Positions 1-6,125 of a DNA stretch of 6,125 nt are shown piece by piece. The translations under genes and the position numbers were made by a program. Below the pieces are notes generated by a model. It saw only the letters and a program-made list of their open reading frames with translations. It made no database searches and was not told where the DNA came from. Positions within the stretch are counted from its first letter, which is position 1. Each line of letters opens with the position of its first letter. The DNA comes from an uncultured Porphyromonadaceae bacterium (lineage in GTDB: Bacteria > Bacteroidota > Bacteroidia > Bacteroidales > Muribaculaceae), in assembly GCA_900554265.1 (NCBI GenBank), contig USGZ01000116.1:1-6125 (forward strand), written 5' to 3'.

Positions 1-991
1 GAGTCTCGGGCTCCCACCAGAAGATGCCCTGAAGGCCGGCGGTGCGGCCGCGGTCCATGAGCATGGCCATGATGCTGCGGGCGATTTCAGGCTGGCTGCG
101 GTCGTAGCCCACCTCACAGAGCATAACGGGCTTGCCGTAGGTTGAGTTCACTACAGGTACGTTGGCGATGCATTTTTCGACGTCCTCTTCCCAGGAAGCC
201 TCGGAGGGGTAGAGCGACATTCCTATCATGTCGTACTGCGCGCCTTGCTCCTGGAGAAGGCCGAACAGACGGGTGTAGAGGCCGAGGTCGCCGCCATTGT
301 CGACGTGGACTATCGTCAGCGCTTCGGGGAACACGGCCTTGACGGCGGCGGTGCCGGCGGTGACCATGCGCGAGAAGTTGTCGCCGTTGTCGTGCTTGCC
401 CAGGGGCCAGAGCATGCCCGTGCGGGTTTCGTTGCCGATCTGGACCCACTCCGGCTCAATGCCGAAGTGCTTCAGAGCCTCCATCATCTCGGTGACGTGA
501 CCGGTGATGGCGCCAAGGGTCTGGTCAATGTCCATGCCCTCCCAGGCGGCGGGGATGGCCTGCTTGCCCGGGTCGGCCCAGTTGTCGGAGAAATGGAAGT
601 CTATCATCAGACGCAGCCCCAGGGCATGTGCGCGACGGGCCTTGACTACGACGTCGTCGATATTGCACCAGCCGCGGATGTCCTCGGAGTTCTCCGGATT
701 GACGAACACGCGCAGACGGATGGCGTCGACGCCGCAGTCGTCGCGCAGGAGTTCCATGAGCTCCTTGCTCTGGCCTTCCTTGTTCTGGAAGGTATAGCCG
801 GCCTGCTCGAATTCGGTAATCCAGCTAACGTCGGCGCCGCGGGCGAAGGTGCCGCGCGGAATCTCAACGGGTTCCTGGCCGGGTTTCTGGCCGTCGGGCC
901 AGGTGGTCTTGGGGCTATCCTCGGAGCAGCCCCCGAGAGCGAGGGCGGCGCCGAAGGCAGCGGCTGTCAGTATGCTGTTGATGAGTTTCAT
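1..991 (-). CDS. Surface lipoprotein endo-beta-1,4-galactanase, GH53 (3' truncated)
   Basis: Predicted arabinogalactan endo-beta-1,4-galactanase of glycoside hydrolase family 53 (clan GH-A, retaining), cleaving beta-1,4-galactan at the cell surface. I translated this frame by hand: 330 residues without a stop, running off the left edge. Residues 1-22 form a lipoprotein signal ending LGGC (Cys22), followed by SEDS, an acidic start typical of surface-exported Bacteroidota lipoproteins. The family hallmarks appear in order: IRLRVFVNP (91-99), the diagnostic DFHFSDNWADPG (131-142), WVQIGNE with predicted acid/base Glu188, MLWPLG (193-198), predicted nucleophile Glu293 in LCEVGYD, and GIFWWEPE (322-329) near the barrel's end. 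The last few tens of residues are missing. The ATG at 991 is chosen because it begins a complete signal peptide; it lies 2 bases after the SusE-like stop codon, implying translational coupling. The family call is strong; the exact preference for galactan over arabinogalactan is inference. Confidence 0.95.
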   Translation of the reverse strand, partial: MKLINSILTAAAFGAALALGGCSEDSPKTTWPDGQKPGQEPVEIPRGTFARGADVSWITEFEQAGYTFQNKEGQSKELMELLRDDCGVDAIRLRVFVNPENSEDIRGWCNIDDVVVKARRAHALGLRLMIDFHFSDNWADPGKQAIPAAWEGMDIDQTLGAITGHVTEMMEALKHFGIEPEWVQIGNETRTGMLWPLGKHDNGDNFSRMVTAGTAAVKAVFPEALTIVHVDNGGDLGLYTRLFGLLQEQGAQYDMIGMSLYPSEASWEEDVEKCIANVPVVNSTYGKPVMLCEVGYDRSQPEIARSIMAMLMDRGRTAGLQGIFWWEPET

Positions 992-993
992 GG

Positions 994-2697
994 TCATTTC
1001 TTGCTGTAGGTGTATGTTGCTTTGAAGAGGTCTACGGTGAGTACTACGGTCGAGCCGGTCTCGAAGTCGTTGTCGCCGGTGAAGCCGTCGTGCTTGTAGC
1101 AGAGCTCGCCGTCGGTGCCGTTACCGCCGTAGAAGAGGTCCCAGTTGTCGTTGAACACGATCTTGACGCCCCAGGGTGTTTCGGCTGTCTTCTCGAATTC
1201 GTAGGTGTAGACGCCGGGAGTTTCGGTGGCCGTCATCTCGTGGAGGTTCCAGTCGTCGTTCATGCCCGTGGCGCTCACCTTGGTCAACGGGGTGAGGCTG
1301 TAGGAGAGCCAGCGCATCGAGATGTCGAAGATATAGACCCCCTCGGCGGGAGCGGCGATGTTGTTGGGGCTGTCGGCGGTGAGCTTGCCCTCGTAGGGCG
1401 TGCCGCCGTCCTCCATCTTGTAGACGTCGGACCAGTTGTCCTTCTCTACGGCTACCTGGTAGCCCCATTCGGACTTGACGTAGTGTACGCCGCCGTAGCT
1501 GCGGTTGTCCTCATTGTACAGGCGCAGGTAGTCCTCGAAGCCCCAGGGGTCTACAATGCCGGGCAGGTAGATGAACTGCGGAATCTCCTCGACGGGAGCG
1601 GCGTCGCCGGTGCCGAGAGTCCACTTCTTGGGGTCGGCGAGCTTGAGCTGGAGGGTGGTCTCGCCGGCGGTGGCTACGGTGAAGCTTACCGGTGTGGCCG
1701 TGCTGCCGAAGGTCAGGGCGTCGGCCGTGCCTCCGAAGCCTACGGAGATGCCCTCGGTTGCGGGAGCGGCGTCGCCGCCGGTCTGGTTGTACTGGCTGCC
1801 GGTGCCGGAGATGGTCACGCTATAGGTCTTGGCCTCGGCCTGGAAGGTGTAATTCCAGATGTTGTTCTGGCGGTCGTAGGTCATTTCGCCTGCGAGGTCG
1901 CCCCCCAGGGTGAGGCTCGGAATCAGGAGCGCCGTCCATTCGTTGCCGGGTATGTCGACGGTGGTGTAGTAGCAACCCGCGGGTTCGGGGAACCAGTTGT
2001 TCCATATCTCTGTCTTGGAGGAGTTGCCGAGGACGAATGCCTTGCCAGGGTCGGCTGCCGTGCCCCAGACGCCTCCGGTCGGGTCGCGGAAGTACCAGTT
2101 CTCCCAGCTGCCGGCGTTGTAGAAGCCGGCGTAGACGTCGGCTCGGTCGGTCAGCGCCAGGGTGCGTCCGGTCTCGGCCATGGTCGAATCCAGGATGGTG
2201 CCGATGGTGAGGTCGACCATATAGGTTGTCAGGTTGAAGCTTATCACGTTGCTGTAGCGGGGAGCTATATTGTCGCCTAGAACGCTCTTGAGGCGTACGT
2301 AGACGCGGGCGGTCGAACCGCTTTCCATACCGCCGCGAAGAGCCACGGAATTGAGTTCGCCGGCGGTGAACTGGATGTGGGTAACGCCGTCGCCCATGGT
2401 CTGCTCATAGGCCGTCGAGAAGTCCTCGGAGGCGGAGAACTGGAAGATGTTGGTCAGGGCGTAGTTCGGGGCGGCCACTTCGGGGTCGCTCAGGCTGATG
2501 GAGCCGTTCTCGTCCCAGTAGACTGTCAGGGCCAGTACGTCCAGGTTATTGACGTCGAGGACGATGTCCTCGGCCGTGGTGTTGACGGTCGTGTCGGGGA
2601 GCTTGTCGACGTAGATGGTGTCGCCGTCCTTGTCGCAGGCTGCCAGCGCTGTTGCCGCGAAAGCGAGCGCGGCTAAGTATTTTATGGATGTTTTCAT
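994..2697 (-). CDS. SusE/SusF-like surface glycan-binding lipoprotein
   Basis: Complete 567-residue non-enzymatic surface glycan-binding protein of the SusE/SusF type, expected to hold polysaccharide at the outer membrane for the neighbouring SusCD pair and GH53 enzyme. The signal peptide ends LAAC (lipidated Cys21), followed by DKDGD, an acidic surface-export-like motif. About residues 30-158 look like the SusE N-terminal Ig-like domain, with VLALTVYW and the RVYVRLKSVLGDN strand. Beta-rich, Trp/Tyr-rich repeats follow: about 160-300, containing GCYYTTVDIPGNEW; about 373-472, containing IYLPGIVDPWGF and EGVYIFDIS; and about 473-567, containing GMNDDWNLHEM, GVYTYEF and KIVFNDNWDLFYGG. These resemble the tandem starch-binding-like modules of SusE/SusF. 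No catalytic motif is seen. Two copies of a GDAAP linker (308-312, 364-368) flank a short segment. It starts 16 bases after susD's stop. Ligand specificity rests on the adjacent GH53 gene and is inferred. Confidence 0.88.
   Translation of the reverse strand: MKTSIKYLAALAFAATALAACDKDGDTIYVDKLPDTTVNTTAEDIVLDVNNLDVLALTVYWDENGSISLSDPEVAAPNYALTNIFQFSASEDFSTAYEQTMGDGVTHIQFTAGELNSVALRGGMESGSTARVYVRLKSVLGDNIAPRYSNVISFNLTTYMVDLTIGTILDSTMAETGRTLALTDRADVYAGFYNAGSWENWYFRDPTGGVWGTAADPGKAFVLGNSSKTEIWNNWFPEPAGCYYTTVDIPGNEWTALLIPSLTLGGDLAGEMTYDRQNNIWNYTFQAEAKTYSVTISGTGSQYNQTGGDAAPATEGISVGFGGTADALTFGSTATPVSFTVATAGETTLQLKLADPKKWTLGTGDAAPVEEIPQFIYLPGIVDPWGFEDYLRLYNEDNRSYGGVHYVKSEWGYQVAVEKDNWSDVYKMEDGGTPYEGKLTADSPNNIAAPAEGVYIFDISMRWLSYSLTPLTKVSATGMNDDWNLHEMTATETPGVYTYEFEKTAETPWGVKIVFNDNWDLFYGGNGTDGELCYKHDGFTGDNDFETGSTVVLTVDLFKATYTYSKK
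1593..1609 (-). repeat. 17-base direct repeat, copy 2 (GDAAP linker)
   Basis: Second identical copy of the 17-base sequence at 1761-1777, encoding GDAAP at residues 364-368 of the SusE-like protein. A Glu follows two or three residues later in both copies (GDAAPATE, GDAAPVEE). It sits just before the IPQFIYLPG start of a C-terminal binding-like module, so it probably marks a domain boundary. Confidence 0.7.
1761..1777 (-). repeat. 17-base direct repeat, copy 1 (GDAAP linker)
   Basis: The plus strand reads cgggagcggcgtcgccg, identical to positions 1593-1609. Both copies are in the same reading frame of the SusE-like gene and encode GDAAP plus part of a codon (residues 308-312 here). The copies are 168 bases (56 codons) apart, as expected of repeated domain linkers rather than a mobile element. 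Confidence 0.7.
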
Positions 2698-2713
2698 CTC
2701 CGTTTTTCAGGGC
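2698..2713 (-). promoter_or_regulatory. susD-susE spacer / SusE-like translation initiation region
   Basis: Sixteen bases between the susD TAA and the ATG of the SusE-like gene, reading GCCCTGAAAAACGGAG on the minus strand. The GGAG directly abuts the ATG, too close to act as a normal Shine-Dalgarno. The AAAAA run 6-10 bases upstream fits the A-rich leaders of Bacteroidota. No hairpin or promoter is visible, consistent with one transcript. Confidence 0.5.
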
Positions 2714-4279
2714 TTAGTAGAGTTCATTCTTGAGGTTGGGGTTTGCGGAAAGCTCGGCGGCGGGGATGGGGTAGATGTTGTAGCGCCGGTCTACGCCGCG
2801 GCCGTCCAGGACGCCGCCCTTCCACTGCCAGTTGTAGTTCGAGCCGGCGAAGCTGTCGAAGCGGACAAGGTCCGTGCGGCGGTGGAGCTCATGGTAGAAC
2901 TCGCGGCCGCGTTCGTCCAGGATGAAGGCCAGGTTGAGCTGGGCGTCGGTGATGTTGCCGGAGTTGTCGCCATAGGCGCGGGTGCGCACGGCGTTGACAA
3001 GCTCGAGGGCTTCGGCGCGGGTCATGCCGCTGCCGCCGCGGAGAACGGCCTCGGCTGCCGTCAGATAGATTTCCGAGAGGCGGAAGATGGGGAAGTCCGT
3101 ATTCACGCCGATGTCGGTGGTGCAGGCCTGGTTGCCCTCGTCGTCGAGATTGGTCCACTTGATGGGGCGGTAACCTTCGGAGGCAGTCTCGATGCCGCCG
3201 GTGAAGAACTCGCTGCGGCCGTCGGTGAGGAAGAGGAAGCGGCGGTCGCCGTCGGCGAAGAGGCTGGTCACCTCGCCGCGCATCGAGAAGTTGCCCCAGG
3301 CGGAGCCTACGCCGTAGAGTGCGGTAACGTCGTCGCCGTCGTTGGGGCAGGCGCCGGCTACCAGATAGGTGGCCGAGCCCCAGGTGGCGGAGTTGGCGTT
3401 GTCTGTTGCGAAGGCGAAGATGATTTCATTGGTGCGACGGTCGTTGTCGGCGTTGAAGAGTTTGCCATAGTCGCTTTCGAGGGTGTAGCCCAGGGCCATC
3501 ACCTGCTTGCAGTAGGCGATTGCCTCGTCGGCGTGGCTGGTGCCGGTGTAGACCTGGCCGTTGAGAGCCAGACGGGCGCCCAGGGCGTAGGCCGCTCCCT
3601 TTCCGGCGCGGGCGTAGGAGGGGCTGTCGGGCATCTGCGGGGCGATGGCGTCGATTTCGCTCTTGATGAAGTCGTAGAGGCGCTTGCCGTCGTAAGCCTC
3701 GGGAATGTAGGCCGTCATGGGACTGTCCTGGTCCACGTACGGTCCCTTGCCGAAGAGGTCGAGCACATGATAATAGGTATACGCGCGCAGGAAGCGGGCC
3801 TCGAGGGCGTAGGTGCGGAGGGTCTCCTGCTCGCTCTCGCTGAAGCGGGCGAGGCTGCCTTCGTCGCAGTAGCGCAGGAACTCGTTCGAGAGGGCGATGA
3901 TGTAGTACAGACGGTAGTAGGCGTCGGAAACCCATACATCGTTGGCGTCCCAGTTCATGTAGCTGATGTTGGTGAGGTTGTCGCCGGACATGTACTTGTA
4001 GGCGGCCTCGTCGGTAGGCAGCTCCTGGAGATTGAAGAGAGTGCGGAGCATGTCCTGGCCCTGATTGGAGGATATGTCGGTCGAGCCGCCGCCGCGTTCG
4101 GCGCCGATGATGCTGTAGGAGGCGTAGACCTTGGCGAGCACGGAGCGATAGCCCTCGACGGTGCTGTAGACCTGCTCGGAGGTGTTGCCGATCACGGGCT
4201 TCTGGTCCAGGTCGTCGGTGCAGGAAGCGCCGAGGAATACCAGGACGGCGGCCGCTATGAGGAAATATATCTTTTTCAT
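2714..4279 (-). CDS. susD: SusD-like nutrient-binding outer membrane lipoprotein
   Basis: Complete 521-residue SusD/RagB-family lipoprotein, the lid that binds glycan over the SusC channel on the outer surface. The signal peptide ends LGASC (Cys20), followed by TDDLDQKPV, the usual SusD start with an acidic export-like run. Family motifs are present in order: an N-terminal helical half with YYRLYYIIALSNEFLRY (121-137), then LEARFLRAYTYYHVLDLFGKGP (159-180), where TPR-like helices that contact SusC are expected; FPIFRLSEIYLTAAEAVLRGG (396-416); ILDERGREFYHELHRRTDLVRF (453-474), the most recognisable SusD signature; and the C-terminal YNIYPIPAAELSANPNLKNELY (500-521). Length is normal for the family. 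The ATG at 4279 begins a complete lipoprotein signal and lies 18 bases after susC's stop. The family is certain; the ligand (probably galactan) is inferred from the downstream GH53 gene. The symbol denotes the family, not an orthologue of starch SusD. Confidence 0.96.
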   Translation of the reverse strand: MKKIYFLIAAAVLVFLGASCTDDLDQKPVIGNTSEQVYSTVEGYRSVLAKVYASYSIIGAERGGGSTDISSNQGQDMLRTLFNLQELPTDEAAYKYMSGDNLTNISYMNWDANDVWVSDAYYRLYYIIALSNEFLRYCDEGSLARFSESEQETLRTYALEARFLRAYTYYHVLDLFGKGPYVDQDSPMTAYIPEAYDGKRLYDFIKSEIDAIAPQMPDSPSYARAGKGAAYALGARLALNGQVYTGTSHADEAIAYCKQVMALGYTLESDYGKLFNADNDRRTNEIIFAFATDNANSATWGSATYLVAGACPNDGDDVTALYGVGSAWGNFSMRGEVTSLFADGDRRFLFLTDGRSEFFTGGIETASEGYRPIKWTNLDDEGNQACTTDIGVNTDFPIFRLSEIYLTAAEAVLRGGSGMTRAEALELVNAVRTRAYGDNSGNITDAQLNLAFILDERGREFYHELHRRTDLVRFDSFAGSNYNWQWKGGVLDGRGVDRRYNIYPIPAAELSANPNLKNELY

Positions 4280-4297
4280 GTTATTCTTGGTTCGAGG
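4280..4297 (-). promoter_or_regulatory. susC-susD spacer / susD translation initiation region
   Basis: Eighteen bases between the susC TAA and the susD ATG, reading CCTCGAACCAAGAATAAC on the minus strand. There is no well-placed Shine-Dalgarno, but the half nearest the start is A-rich (AAGAATAA), the usual Bacteroidota arrangement. It is too short for a promoter or terminator, which supports co-transcription of the two genes. Confidence 0.5.
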
Positions 4298-6125
4298 TTA
4301 GAAGTTGAGGCCCACGGTGAGGGAGTATGTGCGGGGACGCGGATACATCGAGTTCTCGATGCCCCAGTTGTTCTCGGGGTCCACGCCATTGTATTTGGTT
4401 ATGGTGAACACGTTCTGGACCATGGCCGAGATGTGCATATCGACGTGCTTGCCGATGCGGCCCAGGTCGTAGGTCAGCTGCAGGTTGTCCATCTTGAGGA
4501 AGGATGCGTTCTCGACGTAGTGGTCGCTGCCGTACTGGCGGCGCTTGAACTGGGTGTCGAGGAAGGAGGAGGCCAGGTTGTTGACCTGCCCTACGTTCCA
4601 GCTCACGCATTCCCAGGCTCCCATGTTGGCTGCGTTGCCGTTGTAGAGGTAGTTGCCCACGTGCGCGCGGAGGGCGGTGCTGACTGTCCATTTCTTCCAG
4701 CGCAGGCTGGTGCTGAAGCCGAAGATCCAGTCAGGCGAGGCGTGGTGGTAGTAGTACTGGTCGTCGGCGGTGATGCGGCCGTCGCCGTTGAGGTCGGCGT
4801 AGAGGCCCTCGACGGGCAGGCCGGTCTCGGGGTCGTAGATCTGCTTGTAGACCTTGAAGGTATTGGGCGTGTAGCCGGTTTTGTAGACCATCACCGGAGT
4901 CGCCTCCATGTAGCCGATGTTGGCGTCGGCGGCGTCGGTGCCGGGCACGAGGCTCAGGTTCGTGATCTTGTTCTGCTGCCAGGTGGCGTTGAAGGCAGCC
5001 GTCCAGCTCCAGTCCTTGCTCTGGAGAATGTTGGCGTTGATGGAGATTTCGACGCCCTTGCTGTCGACGTTGCCCACGTTGGAGAGCATCGTCTTGTCGA
5101 AGTTGATGCCCGCGGGGATGGAAACGGTTGCCAGCAGGTCCTCGGTCTTGCGGGTGAAGTAGTCGACGCTGCCGCTGATGCGGTTGTTGAGGAAGCCGAA
5201 GTCGAGACCGAAGTTCCAGGCCTTGGTGGTCTCCCAGCGCAGGTCAGGGTTATAGGTCTGCGGGCGGCTCAGGGGAATCCACTTGCCGTCGAACCAGTAG
5301 TAGGCGCCGGGGTTGGTGGTGGTGTAGTTGGGCAGGTAGCCGTAGTTGGCGATGCCGTCCTGCTGGCCCGTCTTGCCGTAGCTGGCGCGCAGCTTCAGGT
5401 CGTTCATCACCGTGCGGATGCCCTCGAAGAAGCTCTCGCCGGCGACGCGCCATGCCAGGGCCACGGAGGGGAAGGTGCCCCAGCGGTGGTCTTTCGAGAA
5501 GCGCGAGGTTCCGTCCTGACGGACAGTGGCTGTGATGAGGTATTTGTCAAGGAAGGTGAAGTTCACACGTCCGAAGAACGACACGAGCTGATGCGGATGG
5601 ATGGTTCTGTCGGTGGGGTTGGCCTGATTGCCGAGGAACTGTTCGTTTTCGGGATCAACGACTTCGTAGACGCGGGTGAATTTGCGGTACTTGTTGTGGA
5701 ATTTCTGCCAGGAGTAACCGGCGGTCACGTCGAGAGTCGAGTTGATGTCCTTGAAATAGTGATTGTAGTTGAGGTAGAAGTCAAGGAGGAGGTTGAGGCG
5801 GGTCTGATATTCACGGGTGCGGCTCACACCACCGTCCTTGATGGTGCGGAGAGTGCCGTTGTCGAGCACCTGATAGCCTTCGTTCCAGGCTTTGGGGGTG
5901 TTGACTAAAGCGTTATTATAGTTTTCGCCGTGCTGGTAGTCATAACCGAGGTTGAGGTTGGCGCGGAGATCAGTGAGGAAGGGCATCTTCAGATCGAGCT
6001 GGAGATTGCCGACCGACTGATATGCCTTGCCTTTGGAAACGGCGCCCTGGTTGTCGGCGATGGGGTTGAGGGGAGCGTCGGTTGAGTTGATGGTCTCGCC
6101 GGCAGCGTCAGGACCTGCGAGGAGA
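4298..6125 (-). CDS. susC: SusC-like TonB-dependent outer membrane transporter (5' truncated)
   Basis: C-terminal 608 residues of a SusC/RagA-family TonB-dependent transporter that imports glycan oligosaccharides across the outer membrane with SusD. The frame is open to the right edge. The Met at 5986 is internal: the 46 codons upstream of it (5987-6124) read as typical SusC sequence, including NPIADNQGAVSKGKAYQS followed by VGNLQLDLKMPFLTDLRANL. The signal peptide, carboxypeptidase-like domain, plug and first barrel strands (roughly 400 residues) lie outside. Visible barrel signatures, numbered from that Met, are GRVNFTFLDKYLITATVRQDG (139-159), FPSVALAWR (172-180), LKLRASYGKTGQ (197-208), NPDLRWETT (246-254), NVGNVDSKGVEI (303-314), the Ca-loop-like DLNGDGRITADD (398-409) common in SusC, and ASFLKMDNLQLTYDLG (494-509). 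It ends in the classic TVGLNF strand with C-terminal Phe, recognised by the outer membrane assembly machinery. GC falls over about 5520-6000. Substrate is inferred from context. Confidence 0.96.
   Translation of the reverse strand, partial: LLAGPDAAGETINSTDAPLNPIADNQGAVSKGKAYQSVGNLQLDLKMPFLTDLRANLNLGYDYQHGENYNNALVNTPKAWNEGYQVLDNGTLRTIKDGGVSRTREYQTRLNLLLDFYLNYNHYFKDINSTLDVTAGYSWQKFHNKYRKFTRVYEVVDPENEQFLGNQANPTDRTIHPHQLVSFFGRVNFTFLDKYLITATVRQDGTSRFSKDHRWGTFPSVALAWRVAGESFFEGIRTVMNDLKLRASYGKTGQQDGIANYGYLPNYTTTNPGAYYWFDGKWIPLSRPQTYNPDLRWETTKAWNFGLDFGFLNNRISGSVDYFTRKTEDLLATVSIPAGINFDKTMLSNVGNVDSKGVEISINANILQSKDWSWTAAFNATWQQNKITNLSLVPGTDAADANIGYMEATPVMVYKTGYTPNTFKVYKQIYDPETGLPVEGLYADLNGDGRITADDQYYYHHASPDWIFGFSTSLRWKKWTVSTALRAHVGNYLYNGNAANMGAWECVSWNVGQVNNLASSFLDTQFKRRQYGSDHYVENASFLKMDNLQLTYDLGRIGKHVDMHISAMVQNVFTITKYNGVDPENNWGIENSMYPRPRTYSLTVGLNF

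Noticed and set aside
245..1009. 254-codon plus-strand ORF antisense to the GH53 gene
   Set aside because: It is the register mirror of the GH53 frame. The minus strand carries a full lipoprotein signal and all GH53 motifs, so the plus-strand frame is a shadow.
1593..1777. The 17-base repeat as a mobile element, att site or CRISPR unit
   Set aside because: There are only two copies, both in frame within one gene and encoding the same linker, with no transposase, inverted ends or regular array.
1090..2280. 396-codon plus-strand ORF antisense to the SusE-like gene
   Set aside because: It is in the same codon register as the real gene and ends where that gene uses a CTA Leu codon. The product is Val/Gly/Ala-rich with no recognisable family.
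2695..2701. GGAG next to the SusE-like ATG as a Shine-Dalgarno
   Set aside because: It directly abuts the start codon with no spacer, and Bacteroidota generally do not rely on this motif.
3426..3935. Arg/Pro-rich minus-strand ORF inside susD, and similar ones at 4281-4691, 2889-3158 and 1121-1468
   Set aside because: Arg/Pro/His-rich products are the usual out-of-frame reading of GC-rich genes; each lies within a well-supported gene on the same strand.
2615..5908. 1097-codon plus-strand ORF antisense to susD and susC
   Set aside because: It mirrors the two genes codon for codon, has low-complexity Val/Gly/Ala composition with no domain, has no plausible leader of its own, and opposes two unmistakable genes.
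5984..5986. ATG at 5986 as the start of susC
   Set aside because: The frame stays open to the window edge, and the 46 upstream codons encode typical SusC sequence. The protein from 5986 would lack signal peptide and plug.
1..6125. tRNA, rRNA, riboswitch, terminator hairpin or CRISPR array
   Set aside because: Coding sequence fills the window except for spacers of 18, 16 and 2 bases, and I saw no such structure in the spacers or on the opposite strand.

Overview
The window looks like part of a polysaccharide utilization locus (PUL) from a member of the Bacteroidota, most likely a GC-rich member of the Bacteroidales. The evidence is a contiguous SusC / SusD / SusE-like gene set, three lipoproteins with acidic residues just after the lipidated cysteine, A-rich leaders without a well-placed Shine-Dalgarno, and the canonical SusC C-terminus ending in Phe. 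Hand-counted rows range from about 48 to 70% GC. This is higher than in Bacteroides itself and would fit Alistipes-like or other GC-rich lineages, but the genus cannot be fixed from this window.

All genes lie on the minus strand, so transcription runs from position 6125 towards 1. In that order: (1) a 5'-truncated susC-like TonB-dependent transporter (6125 to 4298, running off the right edge); (2) a complete susD-like lipoprotein gene (4279 to 2714); (3) a complete SusE/SusF-like surface glycan-binding lipoprotein gene (2697 to 994); (4) a 3'-truncated lipoprotein of glycoside hydrolase family 53, an endo-beta-1,4-galactanase (991 to 1, running off the left edge). The spacers are 18, 16 and 2 bases, so this is almost certainly one operon. 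No stretch over 300 bases lacks a gene, and there is no room for an internal promoter or terminator outside the coding regions.

The inferred pathway is as follows. The surface GH53 lipoprotein cuts beta-1,4-galactan (pectic galactan or type I arabinogalactan side chains). The SusE-like protein and SusD capture the chains, and the SusC-SusD pair imports oligosaccharides into the periplasm. A beta-galactosidase and a sensor/regulator would be expected just outside the window. The layout resembles, from memory, the pectic galactan PUL of Bacteroides thetaiotaomicron (BT4667-BT4673 region).

I found no mobile element, RNA gene, CRISPR array or evident new system. Points worth a second look are the GH53 substrate call, the 2-base coupling of the enzyme to the SusE-like gene, a repeated linker in the SusE-like protein, and a local GC dip within susC. 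The very long plus-strand open frames are codon-register mirror images of the real genes and are rejected.
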